A stretch of DNA of 64,000 nucleotides from Oscillospiraceae bacterium (GCA_022769565.1 JALEJQ010000081.1:1-64000), one strand, 5' to 3'. Shown: positions 37,249 through 47,577, counted from the first letter of the stretch. Numbers and translations: made by a program. Notes: generated by a model from the sequence alone, not told the origin.

Positions 37249-37839
37249 ATGCAAAACAATGTTGAAACAACAGGGGAGATAGCTTCTCCCGAAGTAAAAA
37301 AGAGCTTTTTTACTGCAAAGGAGCTTGCCTTTACAGCACTTATGGCGGTAATAATCGCAGTTTGTTCGTGGATATCTATACCCACAACGGTACCGTTCAC
37401 ACTCCAGACCTTCGGCATATTCTGTGCTGTTGGACTTCTTGGAGGAAAAAGAGGTACATTTGCCGTTCTGGTGTATATCATACTCGGTGCAGTAGGCGTT
37501 CCCGTTTTTGCAGGCTTTTCGGGAGGCGTAGGCGTTCTGTTCGGCTCTACGGGAGGTTACATACTCGGATTCCTGCTTTCCGCAATAGCTTATTGGATGA
37601 TCACCAAGGCTTTCGGTGATAAGCTGCCTGTTATGATAATAGCAATGGCTGTGGGACTTCTTGTCTGCTACGCTTTCGGAACTGCGTGGTTTATGTTCGT
37701 TTATGCAAAGAACACAGGTGCAATAGGTCTGACCACTGCTCTCGGCTGGTGCGTTTTCCCGTTCATTATCCCCGATGCAGTAAAGATCGCCTGTGCAATT
37801 TTGCTTACAAAAAGGCTTGGAAAATATGTCAAGCTTTAA
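37249..37839 (+). CDS. bioY: Biotin transporter BioY (ECF S component)
   Basis: TLQTFGIFCAVGLLGGKRGTFAVLVYIILGAVGVPVFAGFSGGVGVLFGSTGGYILGF. Confidence 0.95.
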   Translation: MQNNVETTGEIASPEVKKSFFTAKELAFTALMAVIIAVCSWISIPTTVPFTLQTFGIFCAVGLLGGKRGTFAVLVYIILGAVGVPVFAGFSGGVGVLFGSTGGYILGFLLSAIAYWMITKAFGDKLPVMIIAMAVGLLVCYAFGTAWFMFVYAKNTGAIGLTTALGWCVFPFIIPDAVKIACAILLTKRLGKYVKL

Positions 37840-38215
37840 GATACGTCCCCACCACGGACTTTGTACCGCTTTTTTTGAGGGTAAGGGCTACAGCAGGAAA
37901 TTTACCGAAAATATGACAGAAATTATCGGCGTTATGAAAAAGGACGACCCCGAAATAACCCTTGCTGACGGAGCGGACGACATCTGCCGCTGCTGTCCCC
38001 ACAACAAGGAGGGCATCTGCGATTCTTCCGGCAAGACGGACAAATACGACAAGGCTGTGCTTGAACTGTGCGGATTTGAAGCCGGAAATAAGATTCGCTG
38101 GAGCGATTTTGCAGGAACGGTGTATGAAAAGATAATTGCCGCAGGAAAGCTTGGAAGCGTGTGCGGCGACTGCAGTTGGCAGGATATATGTGAAAAAAAC
38201 ATCAAAAGCCCTTGA
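37826..38215 (+). CDS. DUF1284-like protein
   Basis: FKIRPHHGLCTAFFEGKGYS..CRCCPHNKEGIC; overlaps bioY stop. Confidence 0.75.
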   Translation: MSSFKIRPHHGLCTAFFEGKGYSRKFTENMTEIIGVMKKDDPEITLADGADDICRCCPHNKEGICDSSGKTDKYDKAVLELCGFEAGNKIRWSDFAGTVYEKIIAAGKLGSVCGDCSWQDICEKNIKSP

Positions 38216-38240
38216 CAAATCGGATTTTATGTGCTAATAT
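38212..38240 (+). promoter_or_regulatory. Promoter of T-box leader
   Basis: TTGACA - 17 bp - TAATAT. Confidence 0.65.
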
Positions 38241-38254
38241 GCTTTTATAAACCG

Positions 38255-38520
38255 ATGAACGGGATTAGTAGGTTCGGTCAATGCGCTCCAGAGAGCCGCC
38301 TAACGGTGAAAGGGCGGTGCGCACACCTTATTGAATGGACCCGTGAGGGCTAACCGAAAGGGCTTCGGCTTCAGTAGGAGCGACGTTTGTGCACGTTACA
38401 GCATGGATATACATATTGCTTGATATGTATTCGCCGAGAGCGCCTTTTTAGGGCGAATATGGGTGGTACCGCAGGATATAGTCTTGTCCCATGATTTTTG
38501 GGACAGGACTTTTTTATTTT
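38255..38520 (+). ncRNA. T-box leader, probably tRNA-Trp responsive (specifier TGG at 38336..38338)
   Basis: T-box GGGTGGTACCGC at 38461..38472; ttgaaTGGacc specifier context; terminator gtcttgtccc..gggacaggac-TTTTTT. Confidence 0.85.
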
Positions 38521-38575
38521 GCTTTCTTACGGCTTATACCGTTTGAAATATATTGTTTTTAAGGAGAGTTTAGGT

Positions 38576-39604
38576 ATGAAAATGAAAAAAATCATGGCTG
38601 CCGTTCTGACAGCCGCAATGGCACTTGTGTGCGCAGGCTGTTCAAATACAACAGCAGACAACAGCTCCTCCGGCAGTGCTTCTGCCGATAAGGACAGCTA
38701 CACTATCGGCGTTATCCAGTTCGGAAGCCACCCCTCCCTTGACAACTGCTATGCAGGCATTGAGGAAGGACTTAAGGCAAGCGAATTTGCCGACAAGATC
38801 ACTATCGACCGTCAGGACGGCAACTTTGATTCCGCTACCTGCGACACTATCGCAAAGAATATGGCGTCCAAGAATTACGACCTTATTTTTGCAATAGCTA
38901 CTCCTGCGGCTGTTTCCGCTTACGCCGCAACACAGAATTCCCAGACCCCTGTTATCTTCTGCGCAGTTTCCGACCCCGTTGCGGCAGGTCTTGTTGAAAG
39001 CATGGATAAGGGTTCCAAGAACTGCACAGGTACATCCGACGTTCTTGACCTTGACGCACAGCTTGCTCTTATTCAGGCTATGCAGCCCGATGTAAAGACT
39101 ATCGGCGTCCTTTATACGACCTCCGAAGCAAACTCCGTTTCACAGCTTGCAACTCTTGAAGAGCTTGCTTCCGCAGCAGGAATCAAGATCGAATCACAGG
39201 GCGTTCAGGGCGCTGCGGACATTCCTCAGGCTGCAGCAACACTTGCTTCCAAGGTAGACTGCATCAACAACTTCACCGATAACAACGTTGTAAGCAACCT
39301 TTCCGTTCTTCTTGAAAAGGCTAACGCAGCAGGCGTTCCCGTTTACGGCTCCGAGATCGAACAGGTAAACAACGGCTGCATCGCTTCCATAAGCATTGAT
39401 TACATCACACTTGGCAAAAAGACTGCAGAAATGGGCGTAGAAGTGCTCAAGGGTACAGACCCCTCCACAATGGCAGTAGGCACGATTTCCGAGGGTACTC
39501 CCGTAGTAAATACAGACGTTATGGCACAGTTCGGCATCGAGCTTCCCGCAGGCTATGAAAACGCCGAAAAGGTAACAACAGCAACAGAAGAAGCTGCCGA
39601 ATAA
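38576..39604 (+). CDS. ABC transporter substrate-binding lipoprotein (TrpX-like)
   Basis: Lipobox ALVCAGC; YTIGVIQFGSHPSLDNCYAGIEEGLK..TPVIFCAVSDPVAAGLV; downstream of T-box; start at ATG 38576. Confidence 0.88.
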   Translation: MKMKKIMAAVLTAAMALVCAGCSNTTADNSSSGSASADKDSYTIGVIQFGSHPSLDNCYAGIEEGLKASEFADKITIDRQDGNFDSATCDTIAKNMASKNYDLIFAIATPAAVSAYAATQNSQTPVIFCAVSDPVAAGLVESMDKGSKNCTGTSDVLDLDAQLALIQAMQPDVKTIGVLYTTSEANSVSQLATLEELASAAGIKIESQGVQGAADIPQAAATLASKVDCINNFTDNNVVSNLSVLLEKANAAGVPVYGSEIEQVNNGCIASISIDYITLGKKTAEMGVEVLKGTDPSTMAVGTISEGTPVVNTDVMAQFGIELPAGYENAEKVTTATEEAAE

Positions 39605-39763
39605 TTTAACAAACGCTTTTGCATTGGGCGGCAATTTCGCTGCCCTGTGCAATTGCTTGTTAAATTAAGTGCAGTATAAATATGCTGTGTTTAATTTAAC
39701 AAGCAATATGAAATTTCACTTTCAACTTTCCAAATTCCACATTGAAAAAATCGGAGGTATAAT

Positions 39764-40693
39764 ATGGGTGTATTGCTCAATATATGTATAGTTACCCTTG
39801 AAGAGGGTCTTATGTACGCAATTCTTGCGCTGGGTCTTTATATCACTTACAGTATTCTTGATTTCCCCGACCTTTCGGTAGACGGAACGTTTCCTATGGG
39901 CGCAATACTGACGGGTATCCTTATTATGAACGGGGTAAATCCGTGGCTGTGCCTTTTGATAGCGTTTGCTTCGGGTATGGCGGCAGGAACGGTAACGGGT
40001 CTGCTGCACGTTAAGCTGAAAATACGTCCTCTGCTCTGCGGAATACTTATTTACACAGCCTGCCTGTCGGTAAACCTTGTGCTTCTTTACGGCGGCACGG
40101 GCGGAAAGGCTATTGCGACCTTTTTCAACAAGGGTACCATATTCAACACCGCTTTCAGTGCCCTTATTCCCGAAAGCATAGGCGGATATTACCTGAGAAC
40201 AACAATAGTTTCCCTTGTCATTGTTGTTGTCTGCAAGATACTGCTTGACCTTTACCTTAAAACCAAGTCGGGACTTCTTCTCAGAGCAACAGGCGACAAT
40301 GAACGCTTTGTAACAATGCTCGGACAGCCCAGCGGAGTTTCAAAAATTCTGGGTCTTGCCATAGGAAACGGCTTTGCAGCTCTTTCTGGAAGCGTAATTG
40401 CACAGTCCAAAGGCTCCGCCGACCAGCAGATGGGCGTTGGAATGGTAGTTCTGGGACTTGCTTCGGTAATTATAGGTCTAAGCGTGTTCAAGAAGGTATC
40501 CTTTATGAAAGCCACAACAATGGTAATTCTCGGTTCCGTGCTTTATAAGGGCTGCCTGTCCGTTGCACTTGCACTTGGACTTCCTACGGAATATTTAAAG
40601 CTGCTTATGGCAATGATCTTCACGCTTGCGCTTGTTTTCAGCAACAGCTTCGGAAACGGAAAAAGGAGGGCTGCAAATGTTAGAACTAAATAA
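39764..40693 (+). CDS. ABC transporter permease (TrpY-like)
   Basis: Multi-TM; GLYITYSILDFPDLSVDGTFPMGA..GLLLRATGDNERFVTMLG. Confidence 0.88.
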   Translation: MGVLLNICIVTLEEGLMYAILALGLYITYSILDFPDLSVDGTFPMGAILTGILIMNGVNPWLCLLIAFASGMAAGTVTGLLHVKLKIRPLLCGILIYTACLSVNLVLLYGGTGGKAIATFFNKGTIFNTAFSALIPESIGGYYLRTTIVSLVIVVVCKILLDLYLKTKSGLLLRATGDNERFVTMLGQPSGVSKILGLAIGNGFAALSGSVIAQSKGSADQQMGVGMVVLGLASVIIGLSVFKKVSFMKATTMVILGSVLYKGCLSVALALGLPTEYLKLLMAMIFTLALVFSNSFGNGKRRAANVRTK

Positions 40694-41450
40694 TATAACC
40701 AAGACCTTCAACGCCGGAACTGTGGACGAAAACAACCTTTTCAGCGGCTTCACATTTCACGTTAATAAAAACGACTTTGTTTCGGTGGTAGGCTCCAATG
40801 GAAGCGGCAAGACCACCTTGCTTAACCTTGCCTGCGGAACAATGACACCCGACGTCGGCTCCGTAATTTTTGACGGAACGGATATTACGGGCATGAGCGA
40901 GTATAAAAGAGCGAAGTTTATCGGACGTGTTCTTCAGGACCCTAAAATGGGTACCTGCGGCAGCCTTACCATACTTGAAAATATGGCGCTTTCCGACAAT
41001 AAGAACAAGCCCTTCGGACTTGGACCCGTAATAAATAAAAAGCGTATCGACTATTACAAGACCCTGCTGGAGCAGTGCGGAATGGGACTCGAAAACAGAA
41101 TGGGCGTAAAGGTCGGCGCATTGAGCGGAGGACAAAGACAGGCGCTTGCCCTGATAATCGCAACAATGACGGATATAAAGCTCCTTGTCCTTGACGAGCA
41201 TACCGCCGCCCTTGACCCGAAATCCTCCGAAACGCTTATGGAGATAACGGATAAGATAGTTAAGGAAAAGCAGCTTACGACCTTGATGGTAACGCATAAC
41301 CTGAGATTTGCCGTAGAGTACGGAAACAGACTTGTAATGATGCACTCGGGTCACGCCGTTATGGATTTCTCTGGAGAAGAGAAAGCGAAAAAGGGAATAG
41401 ATGATATTCTTGATAAGTTTAATGAGATAAGCATTGAAGTCGGAAACTGA
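40677..41450 (+). CDS. ABC transporter ATP-binding protein (TrpZ-like)
   Basis: GSNGSGKTTLLNLACG, GALSGGQRQALALIIATM, LLVLDEHTAALDPKSS; ATG 40677 behind aggaggg. Confidence 0.92.
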   Translation: MLELNNITKTFNAGTVDENNLFSGFTFHVNKNDFVSVVGSNGSGKTTLLNLACGTMTPDVGSVIFDGTDITGMSEYKRAKFIGRVLQDPKMGTCGSLTILENMALSDNKNKPFGLGPVINKKRIDYYKTLLEQCGMGLENRMGVKVGALSGGQRQALALIIATMTDIKLLVLDEHTAALDPKSSETLMEITDKIVKEKQLTTLMVTHNLRFAVEYGNRLVMMHSGHAVMDFSGEEKAKKGIDDILDKFNEISIEVGN

Positions 41451-41458
41451 TAATAGAT

Positions 41459-41503
41459 CAGACCCGACAGCGAAGTGGTTTTGCTGTCGGGTCTGTTATT
41501 TTT
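41459..41503 (+). terminator. Rho-independent terminator
   Basis: cagacccgacagc..gctgtcgggtctg then T-rich. Confidence 0.8.
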
Positions 41504-43062
41504 TATTCCTGCTCGTCCTCCGTGCTGTCGTCATCTTCTGCCGCACTTTCACCCTTGCAGGATTTTTTATAGTTGAGCGGACTTACTCCCACATACTTCT
41601 TGAACTTATTATGGAAATAATTGATATTGGTATATCCCACCTTTTCCGCCACTTCGTATACCTTATATTCGTCCATAGCAAGAAGCCGCTTGGCTTCCGT
41701 TATTCTTATGCGGTCAAGGTAGTTGTTGAAGTTGTCGCCCATATACTGGTGGAACACCTTGCCGAGATATGCGCTGTTGTAGCCGAAAATATTAGCAAGC
41801 ATTTCAAGCCTGAGCTCCTGATTGTAATTGGCGTGAATGTACTGTACAACACGCTCCATTGTGCTTTTTGTGGTCTTGCCGTAAAGGGTGTCCGAAACTG
41901 CTGTGAACTCCTTTTTCATCAGCTCGATTATCTCGTGCAGGCTGTTAAGTGTGCCTATCTGACCTATCATCGTTTCGTCACGGAACTGCTCTGCTTTTTT
42001 TTCACCTACGCTTTTTACAATAAGCGATTTTATGTTTAGCACAGTCGTTATGCAGATAACTTTTATCTTTTCGGGAGTGTAGGAGCTGCGGCAGAGCGAA
42101 TTCTGAAGCTCCGCAAGACAGCTTTCTATACGTGCGGAGTCGTTTATCTCCATAAAGGTGAATATCTGCTTGCCGAAGCTGTCTAAGGGAACAGCAGGCT
42201 CCGTGCTGCGTTCCTTAACGTCAGATGAAGATATGACCCCATAGTGCAGATACAGAAATCTGTTGCTGTACAGCCCGTCTGCGGAGCGGTAGGAGGCTGC
42301 AATGCCCTCTGCACTTGAAACGGAGTCACCTATGGTTATAAAAACTCTGCCATGGTATGAAAGGCTTATTTTATTCAGACATTCCCGTACTTCGCCGTCG
42401 TTCCTGCCCTTGAATACCGCCGCAAGCATACCGCTCAGGTCTATTGATATAACATCGGTGTTTTCAAATTCCGAAAGCTGCTTTCGCACCATGTCAAGCA
42501 GAACAGCTTTGCCGCTGCTGAAATTGTCGGAAACGGAGCTTATGAGCGCAACGCAGAATTTGTCGAAGGTGTTGTATGCGGCAAATTCATTGCTGTTTTT
42601 GTCTGCATCGCCGAGGAGCAGGCTTCTTATGAACTGTTCGCTTATGTACTCGCTGCCCTTCTGGAGCTTTATGGTGCTGTCCTGCTCTGCAATTATCTCG
42701 TCGTGCAGGTTTTTTAGGCAGCTGATAAGCTCGTCCTCGTCAACAGGCTTAAGTATGAACTGCTTTACACCCAGCGCCATAGCCTCTTTTGCATATGTAA
42801 AATCGGAGTAGCCGGAAAGGATAACAGCTTTTCCGCCGAAACCGCTTTTCTGTGCAGCTTCTATCATCTGAATACCCGTCATTCCGGGCATTTTTACGTC
42901 TGCAATAATAATATCCGGGTCGTTTATAAGTATCTTGTTGAGCCCATCGTCGCCGTCTTCTCCCTCTGCCACAACGCAAAGGTCAAGCTCTTCCCAGGGT
43001 ATCATCATTTTTATTCCCTGGCGGACGTTAGGCTCATCATCTATAAGAATAACTTTAAGCAT
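41503..43062 (-). CDS. Response regulator with AraC-type HTH (YesN family)
   Basis: KVILIDDEPNVRQGIKMMI, IIIADVKMPGMTGIQMI, C-terminal AraC helix pair ANIFGYNSAYLGKVFHQYMGDNFNNYL..VAEKVGYTNINYFHNKFKKYVGVSPLNY. Confidence 0.95.
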   Translation of the reverse strand: MLKVILIDDEPNVRQGIKMMIPWEELDLCVVAEGEDGDDGLNKILINDPDIIIADVKMPGMTGIQMIEAAQKSGFGGKAVILSGYSDFTYAKEAMALGVKQFILKPVDEDELISCLKNLHDEIIAEQDSTIKLQKGSEYISEQFIRSLLLGDADKNSNEFAAYNTFDKFCVALISSVSDNFSSGKAVLLDMVRKQLSEFENTDVISIDLSGMLAAVFKGRNDGEVRECLNKISLSYHGRVFITIGDSVSSAEGIAASYRSADGLYSNRFLYLHYGVISSSDVKERSTEPAVPLDSFGKQIFTFMEINDSARIESCLAELQNSLCRSSYTPEKIKVICITTVLNIKSLIVKSVGEKKAEQFRDETMIGQIGTLNSLHEIIELMKKEFTAVSDTLYGKTTKSTMERVVQYIHANYNQELRLEMLANIFGYNSAYLGKVFHQYMGDNFNNYLDRIRITEAKRLLAMDEYKVYEVAEKVGYTNINYFHNKFKKYVGVSPLNYKKSCKGESAAEDDDSTEDEQE

Positions 43063-43080
43063 ATTATCTTCCTTTCCGTC

Positions 43081-44907
43081 TTAATTGTTAACGCTTTCCT
43101 TTTCGGCAAGCTCTTTTACGGCGGTATCTTCACCGTCTACGTCTTTAGGCAGAGTTATGCGCACTCTTGTGCCTTTGCCCGTTTCGCTGGAAAAGGTCAG
43201 CCCGTAGCTTTCCCCGTGATACATTTTTATACGCTTGTTAACGTTGGTAAGACCGATGCTCTTGCCGGAAGAGGTGTCATTTTCCTCCAGCTTCCACCTC
43301 AGCTCGGACATTTTATCATCGGGGATACCCTGTCCGTTGTCTATTACTTCAATAACAACGCTGTCTTTCTTATAGCCTATTTTAATTTTTATAACGCCGT
43401 TGGATTTGCTGCTTTCAATGCCGTGAACAAAAGCATTTTCAACGATAGGCTGTATAACGAGAGGAAGTATCTTATACTGCGGATCAACTTCGTTTTCAAT
43501 GGTGTAGGATACCTTGTCGCCGAACCTTGCAGATTGGAGCTCAAGGTAGCTTTTTGTAAATTCCAGCTCTGATTCAAGCGTGACCAGACTGTTTTTTACT
43601 TCAAGACAACGGCGCATGAATTTGCCCAGCTTCTTTACAAGGTCTGCTGTTTCCTTGTCGTTGTTAACATACGCTTTCATTCGTATGGTTTCAAGGGTAT
43701 TGTAAAGAAAATGAGGGTTTATCTGGCTTGCAAGGGTCTTGAATTCAGCTTCCATCTGATTCAGCTTAAAGGTCTCCGACTGAATTTTTGCCTCGTAAGC
43801 CTCGTTGATAAGCTGCTGCATACTTTTTACCATTATCTGCAGATCTCTGTAAAGTTCGTTTATCTCATCATCGCCGTTTATCTGCTCATCAAGGCGGAAA
43901 TCACCTATAGCGACCTTGTGCATCTGATCTCTGAGGAACTTTATTCTGCGTACAAAATATGCGGTGAAAAGAACTGCTATAAGCATGGAAAGAAGGAAGC
44001 ACAACGTCATATACCATATATATCCAAGACTAAGCTCCCTTGTAGCACCGGTTACCAGCGCATAAGGCTTTACAAGATATATCTGAAAAAGATTGCCCGT
44101 GTTCTCGTAATCGAAGCAGGAGGCAATGGTGTAGCCGTTTTTCGTAAGAGGACATTCATCGGAAAGCTCCATATTATCGTTAACGCCCTTGCTGATGTCA
44201 AAGTCGGGGGAGATGAACACCTTTCCGAGTTCGTAGCCTTCCATATTGCTGTAAAAAACCATTCCGTTCTGAACGGCAAAGATAACGTTGAAGATTTCGT
44301 CCTTCATAAGTCCCTCTATCCATTCGGGGCTTACATAAACGACCATTGCGCCAAGGGAGCTTCCGTCATTTGCGTAGACCTGACGGATATAACTCAGATA
44401 GTAGGAACCGTCATTGGGGCTTTTAAGCACCTGCCAACGGGGAGTGCTGTACTTCATTGCATCATCGAACCAGTAGGAGCTGCGTATTTCGTTTGTTATG
44501 CGCCTGAAATCGGTGTTGTAAAGGAAGTTTTCCTTGTCTATGTAGAAGGTTATGTCCACTATCTGGGAATAAGCGTTAAGATAGTTTGCAACGGTCTTGT
44601 GGTTCCTGTAATAATTTCTGTAGTCACTTTCATCGGCAAAATCGTTGTTAAGGAGAACGTTTATATCCTCGTCAAGATATATCCTTTCAGCGGCGGCCGA
44701 GGTGGTGTAGAGTGTGTCCTTAAGACGGGTCTTGAGAGCGTCCGCATCGCTGAAGGCTTCGTTCACTATGTTTTCCTGAAGAAGATTTATGGTATTTATA
44801 ATAAGGTAAATGCCGGCAGCGAAAACAGGCACGATAACAACAATGCACATTGCGACCAGCTTTGTGCGGATATTTGTATCAAGAAGTCGTTTTATCAGCT
44901 TAAACAT
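43081..44907 (-). CDS. Sensor histidine kinase (YesM family)
   Basis: dCache-like extracellular region, HAMP, INPHFLYNTLETIRMKAYV, VIDNGQGIPDD, GLTNVNKRI. Confidence 0.94.
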   Translation of the reverse strand: MFKLIKRLLDTNIRTKLVAMCIVVIVPVFAAGIYLIINTINLLQENIVNEAFSDADALKTRLKDTLYTTSAAAERIYLDEDINVLLNNDFADESDYRNYYRNHKTVANYLNAYSQIVDITFYIDKENFLYNTDFRRITNEIRSSYWFDDAMKYSTPRWQVLKSPNDGSYYLSYIRQVYANDGSSLGAMVVYVSPEWIEGLMKDEIFNVIFAVQNGMVFYSNMEGYELGKVFISPDFDISKGVNDNMELSDECPLTKNGYTIASCFDYENTGNLFQIYLVKPYALVTGATRELSLGYIWYMTLCFLLSMLIAVLFTAYFVRRIKFLRDQMHKVAIGDFRLDEQINGDDEINELYRDLQIMVKSMQQLINEAYEAKIQSETFKLNQMEAEFKTLASQINPHFLYNTLETIRMKAYVNNDKETADLVKKLGKFMRRCLEVKNSLVTLESELEFTKSYLELQSARFGDKVSYTIENEVDPQYKILPLVIQPIVENAFVHGIESSKSNGVIKIKIGYKKDSVVIEVIDNGQGIPDDKMSELRWKLEENDTSSGKSIGLTNVNKRIKMYHGESYGLTFSSETGKGTRVRITLPKDVDGEDTAVKELAEKESVNN

Positions 44908-45037
44908 TTATGCAGTTATCCTCCGAAAATTGCGGATAATTATATATGTTTATTTTACCATATATAACCGAAAAGTGTATTAATTTTTTGTTAATGATAC
45001 ATATAAATATGCAAAAAATGCAATGTTGCAAAGAAAC

Positions 45038-46156
45038 TCAGCAGGAGAGCAGCCGCATAACGTTGTCTGCCGTTGCTTCAAGATTTCCGGCGCTTTTCGG
45101 TGCGCTTGAAGCAAGGTTCTCCGGCATGGTGTTTATTGCAAAAGCGGCGGTAAGACCCATTTTGTACAGCGCAGAAATATCTCCGTCAATACCTCCCGTA
45201 AAGGCGATCACCGGTATTCCTTCACTTGCCGAAGCAACGCCGCTTATGACCTTTCCCCGTGCGCTCTGGCTGTCTATTTTGCCTTCGCCCGTGAAAATAA
45301 TATCTGCGCCTTTGATAATTTCACGGAATCTTACTGCTTCAAGAACAGCCGCCGTGCCGCCTTTGAGCGTTCCTTTCATAAATGCGCATACTCCCGCTCC
45401 AAGACCGCCTGCCGCACCGCCGCCTCTTATATCGCTTACGTCCCTGCCAATACATTCCGAGAGCTTGTCCGCAAGATGCCGCAGACCCTTGTCAAGCCGT
45501 TTTACAGCACTCGGAGAAGCGCCTTTTTGCGGTGCAAATATGTATGCGGCGCCGTTCTCACCGTATAAAGGAATGTCAACATCGCACATTGCCGTGATGC
45601 TTATATCAGGAAAGTCCTGCGAAAGTTCAATGCGTTCAATTTCCTCAAGAGTTCCGCCCACGGGGATAAAATCCTTGCCGCCTTTGGTAAAAAATCTTGC
45701 CCCCAGAGCCGCAGCAGCACCGCAGCCCCCGTCATTGGTGCAGGAACCGCCAAGACCCAGCAGAACGCTTCTGCAGCCTGCTTCGTAAGCCTGCTTTATC
45801 ATAAGTCCAACGCCGTAGGTGGTGGTTTTTTCAGGGTCAAGCCGTCCTGCGGCAAGAGTTATCCCTGCAGCCTCAGCAGTTTCAATGACCGCCGTTTTTC
45901 CGCCGTCAATAAGTCCGAAGCGGCATTTTATGTCCTCAAAAAAAGGTCCCTTGCCCGTCATTTCAAGCATTTTTCCGCCGCAGGCTTTTGTCATACACTC
46001 CGCAAAGCCTTCTCCGCCGTCGGAAAAGGGGACAGATAAGGTTTCACATTCGGGAAAGTGCGCTTTTATGCTTTTTTCGATTATTTCGCAGACCTGTACC
46101 GAGGAAAGTGTGCCCTTGAATGAATCGGGAATAATTACGGCTTTATTTAACATCAT
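45038..46156 (-). CDS. Glycerate kinase
   Basis: IPDSFKGTLSSVQVCEIIEK, PFSDGGEGF, LGLGGSCTNDGGCGAAAALGARF, GEGKIDSQSARGKVISGVA. Confidence 0.95.
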   Translation of the reverse strand: MMLNKAVIIPDSFKGTLSSVQVCEIIEKSIKAHFPECETLSVPFSDGGEGFAECMTKACGGKMLEMTGKGPFFEDIKCRFGLIDGGKTAVIETAEAAGITLAAGRLDPEKTTTYGVGLMIKQAYEAGCRSVLLGLGGSCTNDGGCGAAAALGARFFTKGGKDFIPVGGTLEEIERIELSQDFPDISITAMCDVDIPLYGENGAAYIFAPQKGASPSAVKRLDKGLRHLADKLSECIGRDVSDIRGGGAAGGLGAGVCAFMKGTLKGGTAAVLEAVRFREIIKGADIIFTGEGKIDSQSARGKVISGVASASEGIPVIAFTGGIDGDISALYKMGLTAAFAINTMPENLASSAPKSAGNLEATADNVMRLLSC

Positions 46157-46220
46157 ACTGCTTCACCCTTTTTGATTTTCTAAGAAAATTATATCACAAT
46201 TTTACTTCCTGTGCAAACGC

Positions 46221-47429
46221 TTAGTCTGAGTGAGAAGTGCATTTTTCGTTTGTTTTCATAATTTTTTCGTTGAATACTCCGTAGATAACAGCCGTCAGAG
46301 GTACGGCAAGCAGTATTCCTGCAGCACCGCCTATTTTAGCGCCTATAAGTATTGCAAGCAGTACGGGCAGCGGCGGCAGACCCATGCTTTTGCCGACTAC
46401 CTTCGGGTAAATAAAGTTGTTTTCTATCTGCTGCAAAATAATGATAAACGCAATGAACCATACCGCCGAGATTGGCTTCACAAGAAACAGCAGAAAAGCG
46501 CAGGGCACCGTTCCTACGATTGCCCCTACAACAGGGATGAGCGCCGTTACACCGATAATAACGCTTATGAGCAGCGCATATTCAAAGCGGAACAGTTTCA
46601 TTCCTATATAGCAAAGCACGCCCAGTATAGCCGCTTCCGTCACCTGTCCGCTTACGAACCGTGAAAAAACATCGTATACCGTGCGGTAAAGCGAAGCATA
46701 TCTGCTGAAGGTCTCAGCGCTCATTATATGTCCTGCGGTGCGCTTTACGACTTCTCTCAGCCGCTCCTTGTCAATAAGAATGTACACGGAAATAACAATG
46801 CCGATAATGCAGTCGGTGATGCAGGAGATAATATCCGCAGTTTTGCCGTAAACTCCTGCAAGCATTGAGGGCACCGCTTCTCCAATTTTGGCAAGCGCCG
46901 AGGTAATAAAGGGGAGAATACCAAGAACGTCACGTTCCTCCGCCGCTTTGTAGTAGGTCATAAACTTTTCACGATACAGGTCGGCATTGGCAACGAGCAT
47001 TTTTGTACTTTCGATAAGCTGAGGCACGATAAACCATATTATCCCTGCCGCCGCCGCAAGAAGCAATGCGTAGCCCGTTGCAACAGCCGCTGCCCACAGT
47101 ATTCTCCTGCGTCCTGCGCCGTAGGCTACACCTGTTCTGGTTATGCTCCGCAAAGGTGAACAGGGCTTAAGGCAGGACTTTTCCGCTGCTTTGTCCGCCG
47201 CCTTGACAAAAAGCTCAAAAATGCCGCATATGGGTCTGTTTATAACAAACGCCGCCGTCATTCCTATTATAACTGGCCGCAGTACCGTTGCCGCAGACTT
47301 TAAAAAGCCTATGAACAGATCGGGGTTGATAACTGCGGCAAGCACAGCGGATGCGCAAAAAATAAAAAGTCCCTTGTGCTTTATATTAAATCCGTCCATA
47401 AAATACCACCCTATATTTATTTTAGTCAT
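46221..47429 (-). CDS. AI-2E family transporter
   Basis: Multi-TM; IIFVIPQLIEST, GVTALIPVVGAIVGTVPCAFLL, QIENNFIYPKVVGKSMGLPPLPVLLAILIGAKIGGAAGILLAVP. Confidence 0.9.
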   Translation of the reverse strand: MTKINIGWYFMDGFNIKHKGLFIFCASAVLAAVINPDLFIGFLKSAATVLRPVIIGMTAAFVINRPICGIFELFVKAADKAAEKSCLKPCSPLRSITRTGVAYGAGRRRILWAAAVATGYALLLAAAAGIIWFIVPQLIESTKMLVANADLYREKFMTYYKAAEERDVLGILPFITSALAKIGEAVPSMLAGVYGKTADIISCITDCIIGIVISVYILIDKERLREVVKRTAGHIMSAETFSRYASLYRTVYDVFSRFVSGQVTEAAILGVLCYIGMKLFRFEYALLISVIIGVTALIPVVGAIVGTVPCAFLLFLVKPISAVWFIAFIIILQQIENNFIYPKVVGKSMGLPPLPVLLAILIGAKIGGAAGILLAVPLTAVIYGVFNEKIMKTNEKCTSHSD

Positions 47430-47469
47430 TTATGGTGGGAGGTATTCATTAACAATCAGAATTTGAACG

Positions 47470-47550
47470 AGTTTGAAGTGTGAGGAGTGAAGAGTGGAGT
47501 TGTATATTTAGGATTAACTTCACTCTTCACTCTACACACTTCACACTTTG
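47470..47550. repeat. Inverted repeat of GTGAAGAGTG-type sequence
   Basis: gaagtgtgaggagtgaagagtggagtt...aacttcactcttcactctacacacttcacactt. Confidence 0.55.
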
Positions 47551-47577
47551 ATGTTGTGAGCTTTTGCCCGTGACCGC

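Noticed and set aside
43711-44967. 418-aa plus-strand ORF
   Set aside because: Antisense to the YesM-like histidine kinase; no motif support.
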